Below, one piece after another: positions 27,785 to 38,018 of a stretch of DNA of 64,000 bases. Both the position numbers and the translations under genes were made by a program. Below the pieces are notes generated by a model. The model did no database searches. It was not told the origin of the DNA and saw only the letters and a list, made by a program, of their open reading frames with translations. Numbering within the stretch: position 1 is the stretch's first letter; every line of letters begins with the position of its first letter. This stretch comes from Longimicrobium sp. (lineage in GTDB: Bacteria > Gemmatimonadota > Gemmatimonadetes > Longimicrobiales > Longimicrobiaceae), in NCBI GenBank assembly GCA_036389135.1, contig DASVQP010000001.1, forward strand, positions 62,001 through 126,000. The letters run 5' to 3'.

Positions 27785-29178
27785 GCGATCCTCTCTGGTT
27801 GAAGGGCGGCCAGGGCGCGATCGCCGCTGATCTCGATCTCCCCGTAGCCGACGGGGGCGTCCGGCTCGAACTCGAGCCGAACCATGCTCTTCAGCTCCTC
27901 GAAGGTCGCCGCGAGGTCCTCCGCGTCGAAGAAGCCGGCGGCCACGATGAGGAGCACCTGCGTCTCGCGCTCCTCGCTCACCACGTCGCCGGGACCGCGC
28001 ACCTTCACCACCTGCATGACGTCCGGATGCGCCGCCAGCCGCTCGACTCCGTGGACGGCCCGCAGGCGCCCCGCCTGCTCCGCGAAGATGGAGAGGGAGG
28101 CGAGCGGCGTGGGGAGCACCGCCGCCGCGCGCGGCGCCCGCAGCCCGCGCGACACCGCCAGGAGCTCCGCGGCGGTGTCGACGCCGGTGGTGAGGCGGTA
28201 CAGAGTGTAGGAGTTGGGCCCGCCGGGGCGGCCGGCGTTGACCTCCACGATGGTGGGCCCAAACGTCTCGTCGTCGATCACTTCCACGTGCGCCATCGTG
28301 TTGTCGAGCCCGATGGCCCGCACGGCGGCGCTCACCGCCGCGCGGATCCGCGCCTCCCGGTCGGGGGGCATGTCGAAGGGCGGGGTGGCGAAGGCCAGCT
28401 CGAAGAAGCGGCCGTCGATGAGCGGCTTGTCGATCAGCGGAAGCTGCTCGATCTCGCCGTCGCGGATGACGAGGTCCAGGCAGAACTCCCGGCCGCTCAG
28501 CATGCTCTCCACCAGGAAGGTCCGCTGCGGGTCCACGCTGCTCCCGCCGCCGTCCGTGCCGGCCAGGGGGGTGGAGTAGAGGCGCCCGTTGCCGGACGCC
28601 GGGAGCCGCTCGGCCAGGGTGCGGTACGCCTCGGCCAGCTCCGCTTCGCTCCCCACCCTGAACACCAGGTGGCTCCCCGTGCCGTTGACCGGCTTCACGA
28701 TCGCCGGAAAGCCGACCGTGCGGGCGACCTCGGCGGCGTCCGCCTCCGAGGAGAGGAGGGCGAAGCGCGGCACGGGGCACCCGGCGTCGCGCAGCACCTG
28801 CCGGGCAGCGTACTTGTTGCGGGCCAGGGCAATGGCGCGCGCGGACACGCGCCCCACCCCCAGTTGCTCGGCCGCCGCCGCCGCGCTCAGCACGCAGCCG
28901 TCGTTGCCCGAGAGCAGCGCGGTGAGGCGGCGGCCCTCCGACAGCCGCCGTCCCGCGTCCGCCACCTGGCCGGCGTCGGTGGGATCGTCCACCGCCACCA
29001 CGTCGTCCGCCTGGCCGCGCAGCCGCTCCAGCTCCGCCGGCGAGCTGGAGCCCGTCACCAGCCCGATGCGGCAGCCGCTCGCCCGCAGCGCCAGCGCCGT
29101 CTGCTCCACCCAGGCGAACCCGGTGTCGTGGACGATGATGACGATCTCGTCCGTTGCGGTTGCGCTCATGTCAGTCAC
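27781..29178 (-). CDS. ATP-grasp family ligase
   Basis: This 465-residue enzyme has the ATP-grasp fold used to activate a carboxylate as acyl phosphate and join it to an amine or thiol. Visible elements are FPAIVKPVNGTGSHLVF (ATP-binding loop, about residues 174-190) and the metal-binding GPTIVEVNAGRPGG (about 307-320). The start is taken as GTG at 29178, which has GAGG 6 bp upstream and overlaps the PKS stop; an ATG 9 bp later is possible. Its position between the PKS and exporter genes suggests that it adds an amino acid or similar group to the product after release. Confidence 0.85.
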
Positions 29179-32100
29179 CGAGTGCCTCGGCCAGGGGCCG
29201 CTCCGCCACGACCGTGGGGGCGGCCGCCGCTTCGGAGCGCAGCTTCTCCACCCGCTGCACGAGCCCCGCGACGGTGGGGGTCTCGAACAGGGTGCGCATG
29301 GGCAGCTTCACCCGCAGCGCCTTGCGCAGGTGCGACACGAGCTGCACGGCGACCAGCGAGTTGCCGCCGATGGCGAAGAAGTCGTCCTCCACGCCCACGC
29401 GGCTCACGCCGAGCACGTTCTGCCACACCTCCACCAGCCGCTCCTCCATCACCGTGCGCGGCGCCACGTAGCTGGCGTCCGAGGCGGCGGACTCCGCCGA
29501 ACCGCCCTTGCGGTTGGAGCCGGCGCCGGAGTGGTACTCGGCGGCGACGCGCTTGACGCGCTCCTGCACCGTCGCCACCCGGATGGGAAGCACGGCCACC
29601 TGGCGGCCGATGTTGCCGGCCAGCACGCGGCGCAGCGCCCGCACCCCCTCCACGGGGCTGATGCTCTCCTCGCCGGAGCCTTCGGGGTTGGTGTCCTGCA
29701 CCGCCGGCTTGCCCGCGCTGAGGTTGTTGGAGACCTCCTCGCGGTCCACCCGGCGCAGGGTGAAGTCGTCGATCTCCACCAGCACCCTGCCGTCGGTGTC
29801 CATCAGCGTGACGGCCGCGGAAAGGAGGCCCGGCGTGGGCGACTCCTGGTAGCGCAGGTGGCTGTAGAAGGCGGCCGGGAGCCGGTCCAGCACTACCACC
29901 TTGCCGTAGGCCAGCGGCAGGAAGCTTCCCTCGCCGTTGAAGAAGCCGAACGAGGTGGCGATGTCCAGCAGCGCCGGGTTCAGGACCCAGCGGTCCAGGT
30001 CCGCGGCGGCCGCGGGGGGCGCCTCGATGAGCGCCAGGTCCTCGCCCTTGCCGGTGTAGGTCTCGCGCAGGCAGTCCCAGCGGGTGCCGTAGCTCACCAC
30101 CCCGGTGCGGTGCCCCTCGGAGACCGCGCGGCCCGGGGGTATCAGGCGGCTGCGCTGCTTGATGGCCGCCACGTCCACAGTGGCGCTCTCGCGGCGCTGC
30201 ACCCACTGGCCCCGGAACTCGGCCAGCATGCGGCCGGGCCCGTCCTGGATCTGGAAGTCGCCGTCCGCGTCCATCGTGATGCGGTAGCGGGCGGTCTCGC
30301 CGTCGGGCACCCCCAGCGGCTCCAGGAAGCTGAGCTCGCTGAGCTCCACCACCGCGTCCCCGCCGGGGTTCTGCACCAGGAAGCTGACCGCGGCGCGGGC
30401 GCACTCCAGGTGCGCGGTGCCCGGCATCACGGCCACCCCGCCGATGCGGTGCTCGTCCAGCACCCAGTGGCTGTCCGGCCCGATCTCGCCCTGGATCATC
30501 TCCTCGCGTCGCGCGGTGAGCACCGGGTGGTTGATGGCCGCGTTGGCGGACTGGTCCGGACGCAGGTGGGCGGTGGCGCGGGTGGCGATCTCGGCCGCCA
30601 TCCCCACCTCTTCCCACCGTCCCCAGTTCATGGAGATCACCTGCGCGTTCCAGCCGTGGCGCGAGCGGGCGTAGGCGTCCTGGAAGGCGTTGGCCGCGCA
30701 GTAGTCCGTCTGCCCCATGCCGCCCGCGACGGCGGTGATGGAGGAGAAGAGGAGGACGAAGTCGAGCGGGAGGTCGCCGAACACCGCCTGCAGCGCCAGC
30801 GTGCCGGTCACCTTGGGGCGCATCACGTCGGCGGCCGCGGCCACCTCCTTGACCTCGATCATCCCCATCCCCGCGCGCCCGGCGGAGTGGACGATGCCCG
30901 CCATCTTCCAGCCGTTGACGTCGATCTGGTGGCGCACCGCACGAAGGTCCGCCAGCTCCGCCACGTCCGCCGTCATCACGGCGACGGTGGCCCCGGCGCG
31001 CTCCATCCGGCGGATCGCCGCGATGGCGCGTCCCGCGCGGTCGATGACGCCGTGCCGGGCGAGGTGGTCCTCCCACTGCTCGCGCGGCGGCAGCACGTCG
31101 GTGCGCGAGATCAGCACGATGACGCCGCGCGTGCGCTGCGCCAGGTCCTCGGCCACCTTGATGCCGATGCCGCCCAGGCCGCCGGTGATCAGGTAGCAGC
31201 CGCCCTCGCGCAGCTCCGGCTCGTCGTCGTCCAGCGTCACCTGCGCGAAGTCCAGCCCCCAGCGCCTGCCCGCGCGCACGGTGATCTCGCTGGAGCCCTG
31301 CACCGGCCTGCGCAGCTCGGCGATCATCTCCTGCGGCTCGGTGCGCGCGTCCACGTCGATGCGCCGTATGGTGAGCCCGTTCACCTCCAGCGGCGCCACC
31401 CGCGAGATCCCGCCCAGCGTGGCGTGCTCGGGACGGCGCAGCCCGCCCGAGACCGCGTCCTCCGTCTCCGAGGTGATCAGGTCTACGTGGATCTCGCGGC
31501 TCGACGCGGCGATCGCCTTCACCAGCGCCAGGGCGCTGAAGTAGCCGACCTCCTGCGCTCGCCAGGCGGCGTCCAGGTCCGTGCCCGCCGGCTCGCCGTC
31601 CAGCGCGCAGGCGTGCACCACCCGCGCGGGGGCCGGCTCGGCCAGGCTGTACTCCTCGCCGTGGCGCACCACCGTCACCTCGGTGCCCGCGGCGCGCAGG
31701 GCCTCGGCCAGCGCGTCGCCGCGAGGCCCGTCCACGAAGACCATGCACGACTCCAGCGCCTCCGTGCGCTCGCTGGGGCGCAGCGCACGCCAGGTGGGCA
31801 CGGCGAACCACTCGCGCGGCACCAGGGGCGCGGTGCCGGTGTCGCCGGCGCTGTCGCGGTCCTGGAACTCGGCGCTGTCCGGCTCCACCCAGTGGCGCAC
31901 GCGCTCGTACGGGTAGGTGGGAAGCTGCACCCGGGCACCGGCCGGCCCGAACCGCTCGGCCTCCAGCTGCACACCGGCCACCCACAGGCGCCCGGCCGCG
32001 GCGTAGAGCGTCGCCACCTCCGGCTCGCTGCGCGCCATGTCCGGCAGGCTCTGCACCGGGGGCGCGGAGTCACGCGGAAGCTGCGACCGCACCAGCCCGC

Positions 32101-34528
32101 TGAGCTGCCGCCCCGGGCCACACTCCAGGAAGGTCCACGGCCCCTCCACCTCGCGCAGCGACGCCACGCAGGCGGCAAAGCGCACCGGCTGGCGCAGGTG
32201 GCTCGCCCAGTACGCCGGGTCCACCGCCTGCTGCGGCGTGATCCAGGTGCCGGTGACGTTGGAGAGGAAGGGGAGCGACGGCACCGACCGCACCGTCTTG
32301 GCGACCTCGGCCTGGAACGTCTCCAGAATCGGGTCCATCATGGCGGAGTGGAAGGCGTGCGAGGTCTGCAGCTTGCGCGAGCCCACCCCGTCTGCCTCCA
32401 GGGTGGCCGCGAAGGCCTTGATCGCCGCCGTCTCGCCGGCCACCACGCACGCGGGGCCGTTGACGGCGGCCACGGTGACCCCCTCCGGCAGCCGCTTGAT
32501 GAGGTCGGCCTCGTCCAGCATCACGGCGAGCATGGAGCCGGCGGGGAGCGACTGCATCAGCCGTCCGCGCACCGCCACCAGCCGCAGCGCGTCGTGCAGG
32601 GAGAAGACGCCGGCCAGCGTGGCGGCCACGTACTCGCCGATGGAGTGGCCGATCATCGCCGAGGGGCGCACACCCCAGCTCTCCCACAGCTTGGCGAGCG
32701 CGTACTCCACCACGAAGAGCGCCGGCTGCGTCCACTGCGTCTGGCGCAGCAGCTCACCCGCGTTGGGGTCGAAGTAGATCTTGCGGAACTCCGCGCCCAG
32801 CACCTCCATGCACTGGTCGATGGCCGCCGAGTACGCCGGCTCGGCCAGGTACAGCCCGGAGCCCATCCCCACGTACTGCGCGCCCTGCCCCGGAAAGAGG
32901 AAGGCCACCTTGCCGGGGACGGTCACCTCCCCCGTCATCAGCCGCTTGGGATCGCGCAGCGCCGCCGCCGCGTCGGCCGTGTCGCGGGCCACCACCAGCC
33001 CGCGGTGCTTTCGCTCCGTACGCCCCACCCGCAGCGTGAAGGCGACGTCGCCCAGGTCCGCGCCCGGGTTCTCGTCCAGGTGGCGCGCGAGGTTCGCCGC
33101 CATGGTGGCGAGGGCGGAAGCGGAGCCGGCGGAAAGCTGCAGCGCGTGGGCCTCGGCCGGCGCGCGCGTGCTGGCCACCCGCGGGGGCGCCTGCTCCATC
33201 ACGATGTGCGTGTTGGTGCCGCCCACGCCGAACGAGCTGACGCCCACCCGCGGCGGCACGCCGTTCCCCTTGAGCGCGGAGAGCGAGCCGACCACGTAGA
33301 ACGGGCTGTTCTCGAAGTCGATGTTGGGGTTCGGGGTCTCGTAGTGCACCACCGGCGGGATCATCTCGTTCTCCAGCGCCAGCACGGCCTTGGCGATCCC
33401 CACGATCCCCGCGGCCTGGCTGAGGTGGCCGATGTTCCCCTTCACCGACCCGATTCCGCACCACTGCCGGTCGCCGGTGGAGGCGCCGTAGACCTGCGAC
33501 AGCGCCGCGACCTCGATGGGGTCGCCCATGGCGGTGCCGGTGCCGTGCGCCTCGACGTACGAGATGGTGCGCGGGTCGATGCCGGCGCTCGCCACCGCCT
33601 GCGCGACGACCGCGGCCTGCCCCGCCACGCTGGGGGCCGAGAAGCCCACCTTGGACGCGCCGTCGTTGTTGATGGCGTTGCCCAGGATGACGGCCCGCAC
33701 GTTGTCGCCGTCAGCGATGGCGTCGGCCAGCCGCTTCACCAGCACCACGCCGGCGCCCGAGCCCCACAGCGTGCCCTCCGCGGCGGCGTCGAACGGGCGG
33801 CAGTGGCCGTCGGGAGAGGTGAAGCCCTCCACCGATGCGTAGCCCACGCCGTGCGGGAGCTCGATGTTGGCGCCCCCGGCCAGCGCCATCTCGCACTCGC
33901 CGTTGCGCAGCGCCTCGCACGCCAGGTGCAGCGCCACGGCCGCGGTGGAGCAGGCGGTCTGCACCGTGAGGCTGGGGCCGCGCAGGTTCAGCTTGTACGA
34001 GGCCGTCGTAGCCACGTAGTCCGGCGAGTTGGAGACGGTGACCGAGAGCTGGCCCCCGGCGCCCGACCAGAACTGGCGATTCTTGCGGAGGTTGAGCCAC
34101 TGGTAGCGCAGGTGCCCGGCGCCGGCGTAGACGCCCACGGCGCCCTCGAAGCGCGCGGGGTCGTAGCCGGCGTCCTCGAAGGCGGTGTTCGACAGCTCCA
34201 GGAACGTCCGGTGGTGCGGGTCGGTGAGCTCCACCTCCCGCTTCGTCATCCCGAACAGCTCCGCGTCGAACGACTCCATGTGCGGCATCACCGGGGCAGC
34301 CGACACCCAGGTGGGCTGGTCGAGCGTCGAGGCGCTCACGCCCATCGCCATCTGCTCTTCGCGGGTGTAGAAGCGGATCGACTCCTTGCCGTCCACCAGG
34401 TTCTGCCAGAACTCTTTCTCGTTCTCGGCGCCCGGCACCCGCACGGCGAGCCCGATGATCGCGATGGGCTCGACGCTCGCGGCGTCCGTATGGGTGCCGT
34501 CGTCGTGTGTATGCTGTTCGTTATGCAC
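29171..34528 (-). CDS. Type I polyketide synthase, KS-AT-KR-DH-ACP
   Basis: This is one extension module of 1785 residues. The KS spans about 20-450, with Cys193 in TACSTA, His328 in EAHGTGT and His368 in KGNIGHL. The AT spans about 540-840, with Ser629 in GHSIGEY and HAFH at 724-727, which points to malonyl-CoA. The KR spans about 1110-1300, with GGLGGIGIKVA, Ser1262 and Tyr1276. The DH spans about 1345-1590, with HRIGGVAVMP (His1360) and Asp1522, and the ACP holds Ser1724 in AIGGNSL. The KR comes before the DH, which is unusual. There is no enoylreductase or thioesterase. The start is GTG at 34528, with GGAG upstream, overlapping the NRPS gene by 8 bp. It should add one C2 unit and leave a double bond or hydroxyl. 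Confidence 0.95.
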   Translation of the reverse strand: MHNEQHTHDDGTHTDAASVEPIAIIGLAVRVPGAENEKEFWQNLVDGKESIRFYTREEQMAMGVSASTLDQPTWVSAAPVMPHMESFDAELFGMTKREVELTDPHHRTFLELSNTAFEDAGYDPARFEGAVGVYAGAGHLRYQWLNLRKNRQFWSGAGGQLSVTVSNSPDYVATTASYKLNLRGPSLTVQTACSTAAVALHLACEALRNGECEMALAGGANIELPHGVGYASVEGFTSPDGHCRPFDAAAEGTLWGSGAGVVLVKRLADAIADGDNVRAVILGNAINNDGASKVGFSAPSVAGQAAVVAQAVASAGIDPRTISYVEAHGTGTAMGDPIEVAALSQVYGASTGDRQWCGIGSVKGNIGHLSQAAGIVGIAKAVLALENEMIPPVVHYETPNPNIDFENSPFYVVGSLSALKGNGVPPRVGVSSFGVGGTNTHIVMEQAPPRVASTRAPAEAHALQLSAGSASALATMAANLARHLDENPGADLGDVAFTLRVGRTERKHRGLVVARDTADAAAALRDPKRLMTGEVTVPGKVAFLFPGQGAQYVGMGSGLYLAEPAYSAAIDQCMEVLGAEFRKIYFDPNAGELLRQTQWTQPALFVVEYALAKLWESWGVRPSAMIGHSIGEYVAATLAGVFSLHDALRLVAVRGRLMQSLPAGSMLAVMLDEADLIKRLPEGVTVAAVNGPACVVAGETAAIKAFAATLEADGVGSRKLQTSHAFHSAMMDPILETFQAEVAKTVRSVPSLPFLSNVTGTWITPQQAVDPAYWASHLRQPVRFAACVASLREVEGPWTFLECGPGRQLSGLVRSQLPRDSAPPVQSLPDMARSEPEVATLYAAAGRLWVAGVQLEAERFGPAGARVQLPTYPYERVRHWVEPDSAEFQDRDSAGDTGTAPLVPREWFAVPTWRALRPSERTEALESCMVFVDGPRGDALAEALRAAGTEVTVVRHGEEYSLAEPAPARVVHACALDGEPAGTDLDAAWRAQEVGYFSALALVKAIAASSREIHVDLITSETEDAVSGGLRRPEHATLGGISRVAPLEVNGLTIRRIDVDARTEPQEMIAELRRPVQGSSEITVRAGRRWGLDFAQVTLDDDEPELREGGCYLITGGLGGIGIKVAEDLAQRTRGVIVLISRTDVLPPREQWEDHLARHGVIDRAGRAIAAIRRMERAGATVAVMTADVAELADLRAVRHQIDVNGWKMAGIVHSAGRAGMGMIEVKEVAAAADVMRPKVTGTLALQAVFGDLPLDFVLLFSSITAVAGGMGQTDYCAANAFQDAYARSRHGWNAQVISMNWGRWEEVGMAAEIATRATAHLRPDQSANAAINHPVLTARREEMIQGEIGPDSHWVLDEHRIGGVAVMPGTAHLECARAAVSFLVQNPGGDAVVELSELSFLEPLGVPDGETARYRITMDADGDFQIQDGPGRMLAEFRGQWVQRRESATVDVAAIKQRSRLIPPGRAVSEGHRTGVVSYGTRWDCLRETYTGKGEDLALIEAPPAAAADLDRWVLNPALLDIATSFGFFNGEGSFLPLAYGKVVVLDRLPAAFYSHLRYQESPTPGLLSAAVTLMDTDGRVLVEIDDFTLRRVDREEVSNNLSAGKPAVQDTNPEGSGEESISPVEGVRALRRVLAGNIGRQVAVLPIRVATVQERVKRVAAEYHSGAGSNRKGGSAESAASDASYVAPRTVMEERLVEVWQNVLGVSRVGVEDDFFAIGGNSLVAVQLVSHLRKALRVKLPMRTLFETPTVAGLVQRVEKLRSEAAAAPTVVAERPLAEALGD

Positions 34529-37500
34529 GGTGTCTCCTTCCCCGGTTGCGGGCCCGCTGGGCGGCGATCAGTCGCGCCGACCCGATGAGCTCGGACTCCT
34601 TGGCTCCGCCGTCCAGATGGACGGCGAGCTGTCGTACGGATGGAAATCGGAACAGGTCGATGAGGGCTACGGGCCTGCTCGCTGCCTCGCTGAGGCGGGC
34701 CTGCACCTGCACCAGGGAGAAAGAGTCACCTCCGATGTCGAAGAAGTTGTCGGTGGCGCGCACGTGCGGAACGTCCAGCACCGCGCACCAGACGTCTGCC
34801 ACCATGCGCTCCGTGGGCGTGGGCCCCCCGATGGACGGGGGGAGCTGCACCGGCGCCGGGGGGGCGACGGCGGCTTCGCTCACGCAGTCGGTGCGGAAGC
34901 GGGTCGGCGCCTCCGCGATCGGCCGCTCCGGGGCGGCGGCCAGGTGGGTGAGGAGGTCCAGCAGGTCGGCCCCCAGCCTGCGGATGCGTTCCGCGGCGTA
35001 GAGGTCGGAGTCGTAGCGGAGGTCCAGCGCCAGCCGGCCGCCCCGTTCCACCAGGTAGACGGTCAGCTCCACGGGGGCGCCGCGCATCGGCACCGTCAGC
35101 GCCTGCGCCTGCACCCCGTCCAGCGCGAGCCGGGGCGGCCCGAAGCTGTAGGCGTTGAACACCACCTGCACCAGCGGCGAGACCCCCGGCTGGCGCGTCA
35201 CGCCCAGCGCGTCCACGATCTGCTCCAGCGTGGCGCCGGGGTGCGCGCTGGCGGCGCGCAGCTCCTCGCTGGCCGCGCGCACCGCCGTGGCGAAGCTCCC
35301 CTCGCCCGAGGCGCGCAGGCGCAGCGGCACGATGTCGATGAAGAAGCCGACGACGTCGTGGGTCGCGGCCAGCCCGCGGTCGGCCACCACGGCGCCCACC
35401 AGGCGGTCGGTGGAGCCGTCGAGCCGGTGCAGCGCCTGGGTCAGCGCCGCCAGCACCACCATCGGCGGGGTCACGCCCAGCGCGCCGGCAAGCTCCCGCA
35501 CCGAGCGGTCGAGCGCCTCGTCCATGTCGATGCCGAGCGACGTCCCGTTGTTGCTGCGCAGGGGGAGCGGCGCGCGATCGTGGGGGAGGTGGAGGGCACT
35601 CGGGGCGCCGCGCAGGTGCTCGGCCCACCAGTGCAGGTCGGTCTCCGCGCGCGCCACGTCCCGCGCCGCGCGCCAGGCGACGTAGTCCGCGAAGCCGAAG
35701 TCCAGATCCGGCAGCCGATGCGAGCCGCCCGTGGTGATCTGGCGGTACGCGGCGGAGAGGTCCGCGTTGAAGATCTCCTGCGACCAGCCGTCCATGATCG
35801 CGTGGTGGAACGACAGCACCAGGACGTGGTCGTTTGGCCCGACGCGGTACAGCACGGCGGACCAGAGCGGGCCCTTCGCCAGGTCGAACCCCTGGCCGAC
35901 GGTGCGCGCGAGCACCCCCGGGATCTCCGCTTCGGCGATCTCCACCACCGGCATCTGCACGGCGACGGGGCGGTCGCACACGGCCACCGGCTGGCCCTCC
36001 TCGTCGGTGATCCTCCAGCGGAGCACCGTCTGCCGCTCGGCCACCGCGGTCAGCGCCGTGCGCAGCGCGTCGGCGTCCAGCTCGCCGCGCAGCCGCTCGG
36101 CGAAGACGACGTTGTACGCCGCGAAGCCCGGCATCAGCTTGTCGAGGAACCACAGCCGCCGCTGCGCGGCCGAGAGCATCGGAAGCTGCCCGATCACCAG
36201 CTCGGCTGCCTCCAGTGGCGCCGCCACCGACACCCGCTCGGTGAGGGCGTCCAGCGTGCGGGCCGCGAAGATGTCCGCCACCTCCAGGTCGCGCCCGAGC
36301 TCTCCCCGGATGGCGGCGGCCAGGCGCATCGCGTCCAGCGAGTGACCGCCGAGCGCAAAGAAGTCGGCGTCGCGCGCGGGCGCCTCGCCCCCCATCACCC
36401 GCTGCCAGAGCACCGCCACCTCCGGCGGCGCCGCGTCCGCACGGCCCGGGGCGGCCTTGCCGTTCCCCTTGCCGTTGCCGTTGCCCAGGATGTGCGAGGC
36501 GAGCTCGGCCAGCCGCTTGCGGTCGATCTTGCCGCTCACGGAAAGCGGAAGCTGCTCCACCCACTCCAGGTGGCGCGGCACCATCGCGGAGGGCACCCGC
36601 GCGGAGACGAAGTCGCGGAGCTGGTCGGCTCCGGGGCGCCGCCCGTTCGCCGGCACCAGGAAGCCGACCAGCTCGGTGTTCTCCCGCACGGTCGTGGCGA
36701 CCACCGCCACGCTGCCGACGTCCGGGTGCTCGCGCACCGCGGCCTCCACCTCGCCCACCTCCACCCGCTGGCCGCGCACCTGCGCCTGGCCGTCGCGGCG
36801 CCCCACGAACGCCAGCCCGCCGTCGGGAAGGAGCCGCACGATGTCGCCCGTGCGGTACATCCGGGAACCCGGCACGTGGCTGCCCGGCTCCTGCACGAAG
36901 CGCTCTGCGGTGAGCGCCGGCTGGTTCAGGTAGCCGCGTGCGACGCCGGTGCCGGCGATGCACAGCTCGCCCTCCTCGCCCGTCCCCACCGCCGCGCCGT
37001 CCTCGCCCAGCACGTACAGCCGCTGCCCCGGAAGCGCCGAGCCCAGCGGGAGCGGGGTCGTCCACTCCCCGCTCAGCTCCGTGGCGACCTGCACCACAGT
37101 GGCCTCGGTGGGGCCGTACGCGTGGTAGAAGCGGCACCCCGAGCCCGAGGTCCACTTCGCCACGAGCTGCGACGGCACCACCTCGCCCCCCACGATCAGC
37201 GCCTCCAGGCTGGAAAGCGCGGATGGCTCCAGCAGCGCCGCCAGCCCCGGCGGCGCCGCCGCCCAGGTGACCTGGTGTTCGCTCATGAAGCGCTGCAGGC
37301 GCGATGGGTCGGCGCGGTCGTCCTCGTCCACCAGCTGCACCGCTCCGCCGTGCGCCAGCGGCACCAGCAGGTCGTAGCACGATGCGTCGAAGGCGAGCGA
37401 GTGGAGCGCCAGCGCGCGCATCTCCGGCCCGATCCCGTTGAGCCACACCGGGCACCCCGCCACCCAGTCCGCGAGGTTCTGGTGCGTGGTGAGCACCCCC

Positions 37501-38018
37501 TTGGGCTGGCCGCTGGAGCCCGACGTGTACATCACGTACGCCAGGTTCTCCGGCCCGGCGAAGCTCGGGCGGATCTCCTCCGGCTCCACTGCGGCGTGCG
37601 CGGGGCGGCGCGGGTCCACGAACAGGAAGTCCCCACCTTCCAGCCGCTCCCGCCCCGCCGCGTCGGCGATGACGATACGGGCACCCGCGTCGGCCAGGAT
37701 GCCGCGCGCCCGCGGCCCTGGGTTGGCGAGGTCCACCGGCACGTACGCGGCGCCGGCGAACCAGACGCCGAGCAGCGCGGCGAGCGTGTCCGGCTCGCGG
37801 CCCGCGCACAGCCCCACCATCGTCTCCGGCCCCGCGCCCAGGTCGCGCAGCTCCTGGGCGATGGCGGCGGCGCGCGACACCAGGTCGCGGTACGTGAGCA
37901 CCGTGGCCCACTGCCGCACGGCCACCGCTTCCGGGGTGAGCCGGGCGTGCGCGAGGATCACCTCCGGGAGCGTCCGCCGGGCGTGGAGGTGCTCGCCCGG
38001 CCGAAGTGTATCAACCAT
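34521..38018 (-). CDS. Non-ribosomal peptide synthetase, A-PCP-C-PCP
   Basis: This 1165-residue NRPS has an adenylation domain (about 20-510, with YTSGSSGQPKG, HAYGPTEAT, YRTGD and SGKIDRKRL). A first carrier domain follows (Ser near 560 in LGGHSLDAM), then a condensation domain (about 610-1050, with HHAIMDGWS), and a second carrier (FFDIGGDSFSLV) at the end. By eye the specificity code reads D-A-Y-A-I-G-A-V-V-K, which suggests a hydrophobic residue. No A domain precedes the last carrier, so it must be loaded in trans. The ATG at 38018 has AGGTGA 6 bp upstream; a GTG at 38024 is possible. It overlaps both neighbours. Confidence 0.94.
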   Translation of the reverse strand: MVDTLRPGEHLHARRTLPEVILAHARLTPEAVAVRQWATVLTYRDLVSRAAAIAQELRDLGAGPETMVGLCAGREPDTLAALLGVWFAGAAYVPVDLANPGPRARGILADAGARIVIADAAGRERLEGGDFLFVDPRRPAHAAVEPEEIRPSFAGPENLAYVMYTSGSSGQPKGVLTTHQNLADWVAGCPVWLNGIGPEMRALALHSLAFDASCYDLLVPLAHGGAVQLVDEDDRADPSRLQRFMSEHQVTWAAAPPGLAALLEPSALSSLEALIVGGEVVPSQLVAKWTSGSGCRFYHAYGPTEATVVQVATELSGEWTTPLPLGSALPGQRLYVLGEDGAAVGTGEEGELCIAGTGVARGYLNQPALTAERFVQEPGSHVPGSRMYRTGDIVRLLPDGGLAFVGRRDGQAQVRGQRVEVGEVEAAVREHPDVGSVAVVATTVRENTELVGFLVPANGRRPGADQLRDFVSARVPSAMVPRHLEWVEQLPLSVSGKIDRKRLAELASHILGNGNGKGNGKAAPGRADAAPPEVAVLWQRVMGGEAPARDADFFALGGHSLDAMRLAAAIRGELGRDLEVADIFAARTLDALTERVSVAAPLEAAELVIGQLPMLSAAQRRLWFLDKLMPGFAAYNVVFAERLRGELDADALRTALTAVAERQTVLRWRITDEEGQPVAVCDRPVAVQMPVVEIAEAEIPGVLARTVGQGFDLAKGPLWSAVLYRVGPNDHVLVLSFHHAIMDGWSQEIFNADLSAAYRQITTGGSHRLPDLDFGFADYVAWRAARDVARAETDLHWWAEHLRGAPSALHLPHDRAPLPLRSNNGTSLGIDMDEALDRSVRELAGALGVTPPMVVLAALTQALHRLDGSTDRLVGAVVADRGLAATHDVVGFFIDIVPLRLRASGEGSFATAVRAASEELRAASAHPGATLEQIVDALGVTRQPGVSPLVQVVFNAYSFGPPRLALDGVQAQALTVPMRGAPVELTVYLVERGGRLALDLRYDSDLYAAERIRRLGADLLDLLTHLAAAPERPIAEAPTRFRTDCVSEAAVAPPAPVQLPPSIGGPTPTERMVADVWCAVLDVPHVRATDNFFDIGGDSFSLVQVQARLSEAASRPVALIDLFRFPSVRQLAVHLDGGAKESELIGSARLIAAQRARNRGRRHRA

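Noticed and set aside
28589-34588. A 1999-codon open frame on the plus strand
   Set aside because: It is the antisense shadow of the ATP-grasp and PKS genes, caused by high GC; it has no motifs, and the minus-strand frames carry complete PKS domains.
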